Shown in pieces: positions 55,365 through 62,451 of a stretch of 64,000 nt of DNA; positions within the stretch are counted from its first letter, which is position 1; each line of letters begins with the position of its first letter. This stretch comes from Bradyrhizobium xenonodulans. Its GTDB lineage: Bacteria > Pseudomonadota > Alphaproteobacteria > Rhizobiales > Xanthobacteraceae. The position numbers were made by a program, and so were the translations under genes. The notes under the pieces are model-generated. The model was not told the origin of the DNA, made no database searches, and saw only the letters and a program-made list of their open reading frames with translations. The DNA lies in the NCBI RefSeq assembly GCF_027594865.1, contig NZ_CP089391.1, forward strand, positions 4,122,501 through 4,186,500, read 5' to 3'.

Positions 55365-55754
55365 TCAACCGAAGGCGACCGGACCGACGGCCCCGACCCA
55401 GCGCTTCACCTTGGTCTCGTCTCGCTCGTCCATGTAGAAGAAGTGCGTCATGGTCGGATGCACCGTTGCGGATGCGCGATCGTCGGGCGTCATGTCGACG
55501 ACACCGCGAAACACTTTCAGCGAGCCGGCATCCCAATATTCGGTGACGTGATGCAGCGCCGTGAAACCGGTGTCGATGAAGGCCTTCAGATTGGCGCGGA
55601 TCGTCTCACGCCCCTTCCAGTCGGCGATGCCGAGATTGCAGACGGCGTCCTCCGCAAAGCAGTCAAACCCCTTCCCGAAGGTCTTGTCGTCGATCTCCCG
55701 CCACATGTCGAGCAGCCATAGCGGCGGCTCCTTCTTCGTAAATACAACTTGCAT
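55365..55754 (-). CDS. SnoaL/NTF2-like protein
   Basis: This 129-residue protein has the NTF2-like fold pattern: helix (PPLWLLDMWREIDDKTFGKGFDCFAEDAVCNLG), strand-rich middle (TALHHVTEYWDAGSLKVFRGVVDMT) and a closing VKRWVGAVGPVAF. Family members are small isomerases, dehydratases or ligand binders. The ligand is unknown. GGAGGAG lies 6 bases before ATG55754. It is transcribed toward the XRE regulator 100 bases further on and may share control. Confidence 0.75.
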   Translation of the reverse strand: MQVVFTKKEPPLWLLDMWREIDDKTFGKGFDCFAEDAVCNLGIADWKGRETIRANLKAFIDTGFTALHHVTEYWDAGSLKVFRGVVDMTPDDRASATVHPTMTHFFYMDERDETKVKRWVGAVGPVAFG

Positions 55755-55930
55755 GGCTCGCTCCTCATTTGGTGACACACGCCTGGCAGAAGGCTTGAAA
55801 TCCTCCCGGCGGGCAGATGAGCGGGAGACTAGTCGGCCGGCGGATCGGCTCAATTACATGGGAGGTAATAAAGCGGAGCCTGGAAGGCGTGACCTTTCGC
55901 CCAGGCCGATTTCGTGAAAACCTTCCTGCC

Positions 55931-56449
55931 ATGCGCCGGATCATCGTCGTTGGCTGCCAGGGAAGCGGAAAGACGAACCTCTCCCGGAATCTCGGGCGAA
56001 AGCTCACCCTGCCGGTGGTGCATCTCGACGTGCTCTACTGGCGGCCGGGCTGGAAGCCGTCCGACACGGCGAGCTTTCGGGCACGCGTCACGGAAGCGAT
56101 TGCAGGCGAGGAATGGGTCGTCGACGGCAGCTTCGCGGGGCTGGCCTTCGATCTCACGCTCGCGCGCGCCGATACTCTTGTTATCATCGACCGCCCACGC
56201 TGGCTCTGCCAGTGGCGTATTCTCTGGCGCTCGGCGTTCGATCGTGACACGACGCGGCCAGATCTGCCGGAAGGGTGTCCGGAACGGTTCGACTGGAAGC
56301 TAATGCGCGAAGCGTGGCGCTACGACACCGAGCGTGCGCCTGTTATCGAGGCCGAGCGTGTGCAGCATGGCGCTGACGTCCCGGTCGTGCACCTGAAAAG
56401 CGACCGGGACATCGAAGGTTTTCTGGATTCCGTTTCACGCGCCGCGTGA
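55931..56449 (+). CDS. P-loop kinase-like protein (FlaR/topology-modulation family)
   Basis: This 172-residue protein is of the adenylate-kinase-like family often annotated as DNA topology modulation protein FlaR. Walker A is GCQGSGKTNLS at about residues 8-18. LPVVHLDVLYWRPGWKPSDTASF, EEWVVDGSFAGL and LVIIDRPRWLCQWRI follow. The substrate is unknown, and the topology role rests on old work. ATG55931 is preferred over an extension to 55817. Confidence 0.8.
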   Translation: MRRIIVVGCQGSGKTNLSRNLGRKLTLPVVHLDVLYWRPGWKPSDTASFRARVTEAIAGEEWVVDGSFAGLAFDLTLARADTLVIIDRPRWLCQWRILWRSAFDRDTTRPDLPEGCPERFDWKLMREAWRYDTERAPVIEAERVQHGADVPVVHLKSDRDIEGFLDSVSRAA

Positions 56450-56606
56450 TCAATCACGGTGACGCGACACGCGACGACGGCGAAGTGCGCCCCGCTGCGC
56501 TATAAAGCTGTGGGCGCAGGCGCTTAGAACGGCGTGTCGCGATGCCGAGCAAGCTTTGGCCGGCCGATGAGACGACTTACACTTCGTGACCAATCTGCAG
56601 CACTTT

Positions 56607-59600
56607 TCAAATCAGCAAGTCGTGGACCAAAAGTCCTTTGCCATGATGCTGACCGGCGCTCGCCGCGTGTTCGTCCACGACGACCTTTGCTACTTCCAGA
56701 ACTGCCGCGAGTTCGACGTCGTGACCGAGCAGACCAGACAAATCATTAGGTACTTCCAGCTCAACGGCCGCGGTGGGAGAAGGAGTAGCCGGGTTATTGA
56801 AGCGGAATACCGGTTCTTGGCCGGCGCCGCCGGTCTCGGACGCAGCTTCAGCCGGCTGGGCATCTGATGCGTTGAAAACAGCGGACTGTGGAACGTGCTG
56901 CGAGTTACCTTGGCTAGCACTATTACCGGGTGCGCCGCTCGTTTCGATCGGCTCGGCTACCCCCATAGCGCTTGCAGAGGCCCTATTTGTAGGTAGCTCC
57001 GAGTTGCCCTGCCCGGGGTCGACGTTTGGTTCTGACATCTCGGAGGCCGTGGGCGCCTTCGCAGCGGCCGAGTTCGAGTCTTGCGGCTCGGTGCCATGCC
57101 CAACATCGTCGCCCGGTATGATACCGGATTCGGCCAGCTCGGTGACTGCTGCCTTTGTGGAAGCCGGCTCCGAAGCGTGCTCCGAGTGACCCTGCCCCGG
57201 GCTCTTACCAGGCGCGACGCCAGTTTCGGTCGGCTCGTCCGTTCCGTCAGCGCTTGCAGACGCCGTGTGCGAAGGGGCCACCGATTTGCCGTGCGTGGGG
57301 TCGACGTCAGGTTCTGTCATCTCGGAGACCGTGGGCGCCTTCGCAGCGGCCGAGTTCGAGTCTTGCGGCTCGGTGCCATGCTCGACATCGTCGCCCGGTA
57401 TGATACCGGCTTCGGCCAGCTCGGTGACTGCTGCCTTTGTGGAAGCCGACTCCGAAGCGTGGTCCGAGTGACCCTGCCCCGGGCTCTTACCGAGCGCGAC
57501 GCCAGTTTCGGTCGGCTCGGCCGTTCCGTCAGCGCTTGCAGACGCCGTGTGCGAAGGGGCCTCCGATTGGCCGTGTGCGGGGTCGACGTCAGGTTCTGTG
57601 GAGGCCGTGGGTGCCTTCGCAGCGGCCGAGTTCGAGTCTTGCGGCTCGGTGCCATGCCCGACATCGTTGCCCGGTATGATGCCGGATTCGGCAACTTTGA
57701 CTGCTGCCTTTGCGGAAGCCGACTCCGAAGCGTGCTCCGAGTGACCCTGCCGCGGGCCATTACCCGGCGCGACGTCAGTTTCGGTCGGCGCGGCCATTCC
57801 TTCAGCGCTTGCAGACGCCGCGTGCGAAGGGGCCTCCGATTTGCCGTGCGCGGGGTCGACGTCAGGTTCTGTGGAGGCCGTGGGCGACTTCGCAGCAGCC
57901 GAGTTCGAGTCTTGCGGCTCGGTGCCGTGCCCGACGCCATTGCCCGGTATGATTCCAAGTTCGGCAACTTTGACTGCTGCCTTTGCGGAAGCTGACTCCG
58001 AAGCGTGCTCCGAGTGCCCCTGGCCCGGGCTCTTACCGGGTGCGACGCCAGTTTCGGTCGACGCGGCCGTTCCGTCAGCGCTTGCAGAAGCCGTGTGCGA
58101 AGGGGCCTCCGATTTGCCGTGCGCGGAGTGGACGCCCGGTTCTGTCATCCCGGAGGCCGTGGACGCCTTCGCAGCAGCCGAGTTCGAGTCCTGCGGCTCG
58201 GTGCCATGTCCGACGCCGTTGCCCGGTATGATTCCAAGTTCGGCAAGTTTGGTGACTGCTGCCTTTGCGCGGACCGGCTCCAAAGCGTGCTCCGAATTAC
58301 CGTGGCCCGCGCTGTTACCGGGTGCAAGGCTAGGTTCGATGATCTCGGCGGCAGCGACCGGGGTCGAGATTGCGGCGCTTTCCATGCCGAGATCGAAAAA
58401 CTCGGGTCCAGCGGTTGCGTGCGCCGCACCGTGTCCGGTCGACGAAGCGCCGGCGTTCGCCTGGATCGGCTCCTTTTTGAATGTGAGACTTTCCTCGGCC
58501 GGGATCGTCGCGCTGCTGTGAGCAAGCTGGATTGATAAAACGTGGGCCGACACACCAGCCGCACCATCGCCCTCTTCCGTCGCATCAGCAGAGCCGTCGC
58601 CGTGACTGGCGAGCCGAGCCGAAATGTTGGACCCGACCCGCTCCCGCCCGAAATGAAACCTCAAGCCGTCGTCAGCAGCGATCGTCCAGACATCAGCGCG
58701 TGCCTTCGCTTCGATAGCATCACCGCTGTCCGTGCTCAGAACGGTCCCATCGCTCGCGGTCGCCACCAGCAGCGCAGCATCGATTCCATCGAAAGCCACC
58801 GCCACAGCCGCCTCTTCCCGCTGGTAGACGAAATCCGACTCTGCAACGGACACAACTCCCTGCAAATGGATTTCCACAAGACCGGCATCGCCGATATCAA
58901 GGCTGCGATCCGTCGAATTCACATAGACGATCGTCTCATTGCTCGCGGGGTTGTAGATCCAGGCAAGGGTATGCGGCGGCACTGACTGGCTTGCCGACGT
59001 CATGTGCAGGAACGCCAGCGCGCCGAAGGCCGCCAGGTTGATCCTGTCCGCCCCCGATGTGAAATCCATGATAACGTCGGACTTGGTAGAGTTGGAACGG
59101 GTCGCGGAACGATAGACAAAAATGTCATCGCCGTTGCCGCCCGTCAGCTGGTCACCGCCATATCCGCCGATGATGATATCGTCGCCGTTGACGGTGGGGG
59201 CGTCACCGGCGTCGCCATGAACGATCTGGCCCGCGTTTGCTTCTTCAGTGACGCTGTCGTGTCCAAGGGTCCCAAACCCCAGCGGCGGATGGAAGTCATG
59301 GACGACGGCCCCCGGAGCCGTCGCCACTTTTGTGGTGCCATCCATAGTGACGACCGTGGAGGTGTCGATCAGCGTTTCACCCGGACCGGCCGACTGCACC
59401 GCGGCATGGGAGTGGTCGAGCGCGTAGATCCACGCTCCGACGGTCATAGTGAAGGCGCCATACCCGCCATGATTCTTCATCGGATTCGGGGCAAACTGCG
59501 GCGGCGGAAACTGCTGCTGCGCCGTGAGGCTGCCGATTTGGCTATCGTTGATCGCCTGAAGCAGCGGCGAAATAAAAAAAGAGGGCGTGCCGGATCCAAT

Positions 59601-60587
59601 CGGACCGTAGCTTCTCCCGAGACCGGAAAGGACAGCTTGCTCAGCCGCGTGCGGTACTTCCATTCTCGCCGCCGAGTTCGTGACTTGTCTTACCTCAGTG
59701 GAAGAGCCCTTCTGAGTGAGCACGCCCGTCTCGCCGGGATCAACAACGATGGTGTGCCGGAGAATCGCCTTCTTCCAGATTTCAAATCCCGGATGCTCAC
59801 GATCGTTGTTGGCGGTGCTGTCGTCATCCTGGAAGGTGTCGTTGCTGTCCGACGCCCGGACGTCGTCCAAAATCGCGAACGCCAGTAGGGCGAGGGAGAG
59901 CGTGCCGAAGCCGCTGGGTCGTTGCAACAACGCGATCGTAGCGAGCACGGTCCTGTTACTGATTTCAAGCTTCTGAAATATGTTGTGAAGGTGCACTTTG
60001 ACCGTGCCGTAGGAAACGTTTAGCTGCCGAGCAATTTCTTTGTTCGACATGCCTTCGGACACCAGTCGTACAATTTGGCGCTCCCGGTGCGTCAGCCCCC
60101 CCAGCATTTTTTCGATTTTGGCGCCGTTTGCTTCTTTCCCGCGCGGTGAGCCGTATTGGGACTGTTCCGGTGACGCACTGCGCTCCGCTATCAACCTCAG
60201 GGATCGCAGCATAATGTCGGGGTTCGCGTACTTCGAAATCGCACCGCAAGCGCCGGCGGCAATTGCCGCGCTGAGGTCGTCGACGCTTTCCGATTCGGTA
60301 AAGAACACCAACCGCGTGGAAAGATTCTCGGCTTTCGCAATGGCGAGGAGCTCGGATGCCGTCAGGTTCGGCAAGGTGTCAGCAAGAAACACGACATCGG
60401 GCGCCAGATTCCGAATTGCTTCGAGACAGCTCGTCCCGTTGCTACACGACGCGACAATCTGGAAGTCGTGCTGTGCTGCGAATGCCGACCTCAACCCCTG
60501 TAGAACGATCGGTTGCCGATCTGCGATCACCAGCCGGAAGCAGGGCGTGGATGTTTCGTGGGCCGCGGACACATCTACCATGGGCAT
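56607..60587 (-). CDS. Receiver-LuxR HTH regulator fused to RTX/serralysin-type domain and tandem repeats
   Basis: This 1326-residue protein reads without interruption. Residues 17-135 are a NarL/FixJ-type receiver, but the acidic pair is reduced (D23-R24), and at the normal phosphoacceptor position there is A69 with D70 next to it; K119 is kept. Residues 163-220 are a LuxR helix-turn-helix (LTHRERQIVRLVSEGMSNKEIARQLNVSYGTVKVHLHNIF). A short hydrophobic stretch follows at 228-240. Residues 467-490 hold RTX-type calcium repeats (GGYGGDQLTGGNGDD), and about 490-590 match the serralysin C-terminal domain (DVIMDFTSGADRINL, then VYQRE). Residues about 745-1230 are tandem 91-94-residue repeats. The end (GLLVHDLLI) is like a type I secretion signal. 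Function is unknown. Confidence 0.85.
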   Translation of the reverse strand: MPMVDVSAAHETSTPCFRLVIADRQPIVLQGLRSAFAAQHDFQIVASCSNGTSCLEAIRNLAPDVVFLADTLPNLTASELLAIAKAENLSTRLVFFTESESVDDLSAAIAAGACGAISKYANPDIMLRSLRLIAERSASPEQSQYGSPRGKEANGAKIEKMLGGLTHRERQIVRLVSEGMSNKEIARQLNVSYGTVKVHLHNIFQKLEISNRTVLATIALLQRPSGFGTLSLALLAFAILDDVRASDSNDTFQDDDSTANNDREHPGFEIWKKAILRHTIVVDPGETGVLTQKGSSTEVRQVTNSAARMEVPHAAEQAVLSGLGRSYGPIGSGTPSFFISPLLQAINDSQIGSLTAQQQFPPPQFAPNPMKNHGGYGAFTMTVGAWIYALDHSHAAVQSAGPGETLIDTSTVVTMDGTTKVATAPGAVVHDFHPPLGFGTLGHDSVTEEANAGQIVHGDAGDAPTVNGDDIIIGGYGGDQLTGGNGDDIFVYRSATRSNSTKSDVIMDFTSGADRINLAAFGALAFLHMTSASQSVPPHTLAWIYNPASNETIVYVNSTDRSLDIGDAGLVEIHLQGVVSVAESDFVYQREEAAVAVAFDGIDAALLVATASDGTVLSTDSGDAIEAKARADVWTIAADDGLRFHFGRERVGSNISARLASHGDGSADATEEGDGAAGVSAHVLSIQLAHSSATIPAEESLTFKKEPIQANAGASSTGHGAAHATAGPEFFDLGMESAAISTPVAAAEIIEPSLAPGNSAGHGNSEHALEPVRAKAAVTKLAELGIIPGNGVGHGTEPQDSNSAAAKASTASGMTEPGVHSAHGKSEAPSHTASASADGTAASTETGVAPGKSPGQGHSEHASESASAKAAVKVAELGIIPGNGVGHGTEPQDSNSAAAKSPTASTEPDVDPAHGKSEAPSHAASASAEGMAAPTETDVAPGNGPRQGHSEHASESASAKAAVKVAESGIIPGNDVGHGTEPQDSNSAAAKAPTASTEPDVDPAHGQSEAPSHTASASADGTAEPTETGVALGKSPGQGHSDHASESASTKAAVTELAEAGIIPGDDVEHGTEPQDSNSAAAKAPTVSEMTEPDVDPTHGKSVAPSHTASASADGTDEPTETGVAPGKSPGQGHSEHASEPASTKAAVTELAESGIIPGDDVGHGTEPQDSNSAAAKAPTASEMSEPNVDPGQGNSELPTNRASASAMGVAEPIETSGAPGNSASQGNSQHVPQSAVFNASDAQPAEAASETGGAGQEPVFRFNNPATPSPTAAVELEVPNDLSGLLGHDVELAAVLEVAKVVVDEHAASAGQHHGKGLLVHDLLI
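56900..58345 (-). repeat. Tandem in-frame repeat array of 273-282 bases
   Basis: A conserved block (GTTCGAGTCTTGCGGCTC and neighbours on the plus strand) recurs at 57072, 57354, 57630, 57903 and 58182. The spacings of 282, 276, 273 and 279 bases are all multiples of three. Decayed partial units flank the array on both sides. Each protein unit carries GIIPGN-VGHGTEPQDSNSAAAK, an acidic/His segment (DVDPAHGKSEAPSH) and GQGHSEHASESA. The close similarity between units suggests recent amplification by unequal recombination. Confidence 0.9.
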
Positions 60588-60643
60588 GATCTCGCCTGCG
60601 CAGCGCGGTGCCCTTAAAGGGCCCGCGTAAAAACAATCAGCCG

Positions 60644-60655
60644 GTCAGTACTGAC
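60644..60655. promoter_or_regulatory. 12-base perfect palindrome near the fusion-gene start
   Basis: GTCAGTACTGAC lies about 57 bases upstream of the fusion-gene start codon on the minus strand, with a second palindrome (GCCCTTAAAGGGC) between them. Position suits an operator, possibly for autoregulation by the LuxR domain. This is inference. Confidence 0.35.
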
Positions 60656-60835
60656 GCCCCGGCCCCAAATCCTCGTCTCAAATTACTTGCTACCGCTGTG
60701 GGTATAATCATACGTCACTGGAACGCCGCAATTACGTCGCAGCCCGACCATAGTCGTTTCTAATTCAATTCGATGCAATTAATGCTTGTATACTTAGTAG
60801 TAACGTAAATGGCGAGACGTCCCGCGTCATTGGCG

Positions 60836-60851
60836 CAAGTGGCGCCACTTG
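60836..60851. promoter_or_regulatory. 16-base perfect palindrome in the intergenic region
   Basis: CAAGTGGCGCCACTTG is a perfect 16-base palindrome in otherwise AT-rich DNA, about 250 bases from the fusion-gene start and 770 from the RTX-like gene. It could bind a dimeric regulator such as the LuxR-type domain encoded next door. The binding protein is not known. Confidence 0.4.
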
Positions 60852-61362
60852 GTCAGGCCAATTTTCTCAGCGATTCCAGCTATTTGCTGCGCCGCACTCC
60901 GCGTAACGCCCCCCGAAACTGAATAGCTGGCATCACCGCTTCGGCCGTAGCCCTAATTTTCCGTCTATAGCTGCGGTTATATTGCCCGACAAAGGCTGGG
61001 CCGTTTTTATGGCCAAGCAGCACGGATCCCGACGGATTGGTGCAATGCCGAGATTAAGTTTTGCCTGATTGCACACCGTCAGATCTTGAAGACCAAATGA
61101 TCGAGTCATCTCAGCGATACGAGGCGATTTGAAGAGCGGCAGATTTTGAAACCAACTGATTGACCAGGGGCGAAAACCAGAATCACTCAACAACCAACCG
61201 ACGCCGGGCAACGCGTGGAGCTTGGCTCGGGATCGGCAGGGTACAAAGCAGCGCAGGGGCACGCTGGGGCAACGATCGGGCACGATCAAATCACGAATTG
61301 ATTTCTGGATTTCCGCCACCTTGCGGTGGCGGATCGGTGGCCTGCGGCCTCAAACAGCGCTG

Positions 61363-61548
61363 ATGTCCCGCAAGGACAACAGACTTCACGACCTGCGATC
61401 TGCCACTAGCGGAGCGACAGCGGAATTGAGCCGACGCCCGTCGGAGCAGCGATACTGGGACAAGAAGAGGAGGATCGAGCAGCTAATCAATGCAAGCGTA
61501 GAGCGGCAGACGGCAACTCGAATGTCGACGTGCTTGGCGCGGAGTTAG
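61363..61548 (+). CDS. Doubtful small basic ORF
   Basis: This 61-codon frame of basic, Arg/Ser-rich composition (SEQRYWDKKRRIEQLINASVE) may be helical. It has no clear ribosome binding site and uses AGA, AGG and CTA codons more than its neighbours. It could be the remnant of a transferred gene or a chance frame. I cannot assign a family. Confidence 0.2.
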   Translation: MSRKDNRLHDLRSATSGATAELSRRPSEQRYWDKKRRIEQLINASVERQTATRMSTCLARS

Positions 61549-61618
61549 CGTTACCGGCACCCAAGCATGCCGAAACCAATAATCCGGTTCCTTGATTTTA
61601 CATTTGGAGATTAAGACT

Positions 61619-62386
61619 ATGGCCGACATCACGATGACGACCCCTGGCACGTTGGACCTGTCGAACGAAGCGAATACCGACGGCAACAGTGCCAACACCA
61701 ACGACACCATCGTCGGGAGCAACGGTTCCGATACGATCATTGCCGGTGCAAGCACCGAGCAGACCTACATTGTCAATCCATCCGCGCCGGCCAATCACCA
61801 GGTAACGGGCGTCGTGCAGGACAACGACACGATCGTCGAGGCATCCGGGACCAACACGCTCACTGGTGGCTACGGCAACGACCATTTCGTGTTCAATATC
61901 GACTTCAGTGAGCAGACGACCCTGCACACAGAAACCTACGGTGTTGCCGCGCCAACCCAGCTGAGCGGCGCCAATACCAATGGTGTCTGGAACTCGTATG
62001 TCTCCAATCTAAACGAGTGGCGCGCCGACCTGGCGGCGCAACACGGCGCTGACGAACAACAGTCGTCCACTGTCGTCGATTACACCTACAGCTCCGGCAA
62101 GACGGTGAAATCGGGTGAAGTCAGCTATGACAACACCTATGCCTGGACCGAGACCACGACGCACACCAACACCAGCACCAACACGATCACCGACTGGGGC
62201 AATGGCAACGACTCGATCGTTCTTGCCGGTGTCACCAAGGAAGCATTCGACAGCCACGGCGGCAGCGTGGTTTATGACTCGGTCAACAACCTCACCACGA
62301 TCCACATCGGGACGTTCAGCATCACGGTGCTTGGCGCCAACGTGAGCGAGAGCGACCTCACGTTCCAGGCCTCTGCCTGGACCTGA
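61619..62386 (+). CDS. RTX-like (hemolysin-type calcium-binding) secreted protein
   Basis: This 255-residue, Asn/Asp/Thr/Gly-rich protein has no cysteine, the composition expected for type I secretion. RTX-type nonapeptide motifs are seen in NDTIVGSNGSDTIIAG (about residues 37-52) and TLTGGYGNDHFVF (about 87-99). A later TDWGNGNDSIVLAGV segment resembles the serralysin C-domain strand. The last residues (ESDLTFQASAWT) may hold the secretion signal. ATG61619 has GGAG 10 bases upstream. The type I transporter gene follows 65 bases later, so this is its likely substrate. Its activity is unknown. Confidence 0.8.
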   Translation: MADITMTTPGTLDLSNEANTDGNSANTNDTIVGSNGSDTIIAGASTEQTYIVNPSAPANHQVTGVVQDNDTIVEASGTNTLTGGYGNDHFVFNIDFSEQTTLHTETYGVAAPTQLSGANTNGVWNSYVSNLNEWRADLAAQHGADEQQSSTVVDYTYSSGKTVKSGEVSYDNTYAWTETTTHTNTSTNTITDWGNGNDSIVLAGVTKEAFDSHGGSVVYDSVNNLTTIHIGTFSITVLGANVSESDLTFQASAWT

Positions 62387-62400
62387 TCGGCGATCGACGA

Positions 62401-62428
62401 GGAGGCGCGGTCCATTGGCCGCGCCTCC
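62401..62428 (+). other. Intercistronic hairpin between RTX-like and transporter genes
   Basis: A perfect 10-bp stem (GGAGGCGCGG / CCGCGCCTCC) with an 8-base loop and only a short pyrimidine tail lies 14 bases after the RTX-like gene. It is more likely a partial terminator or mRNA stabiliser that lets the substrate be made in excess of the transporter than a complete terminator. Confidence 0.65.
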
Positions 62429-62451
62429 TTCTCCAAACGTGAGTACTGCCA

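Larger units (their letters stand above)
60588..61618. other. Long AT-rich intergenic region between divergent genes
   Basis: These 1031 bases separate the fusion gene from the RTX-like gene. Composition from about 60640 to 61250 is clearly more AT-rich than the flanks, suggesting foreign or relaxed DNA. It contains GCCCTTAAAGGGC (60610-60622), GTCAGTACTGAC (60644-60655), CAAGTGGCGCCACTTG (60836-60851) and a hairpin CCGCCACC / GGTGGCGG (61313-61332). No confident gene was found. A weak 128-codon minus-strand frame (60933-61319) shows no recognisable domain. Confidence 0.6.

Noticed and set aside
57081..57995. Cys/Arg-rich repeated plus-strand frame opposite the repeat array
   Set aside because: The repeats are in frame on the minus strand within the 1326-residue protein. 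The opposite frame is a by-product of the DNA repeats.
56900..58345. CRISPR array
   Set aside because: The periodic units are 273-282 bases, in frame and coding, not short direct repeats with unique spacers. No cas genes are present.
60933..61319. 128-codon minus-strand frame in the intergenic region
   Set aside because: No recognisable domain, no clear ribosome binding site, and atypical composition; kept only as a note under the intergenic region.
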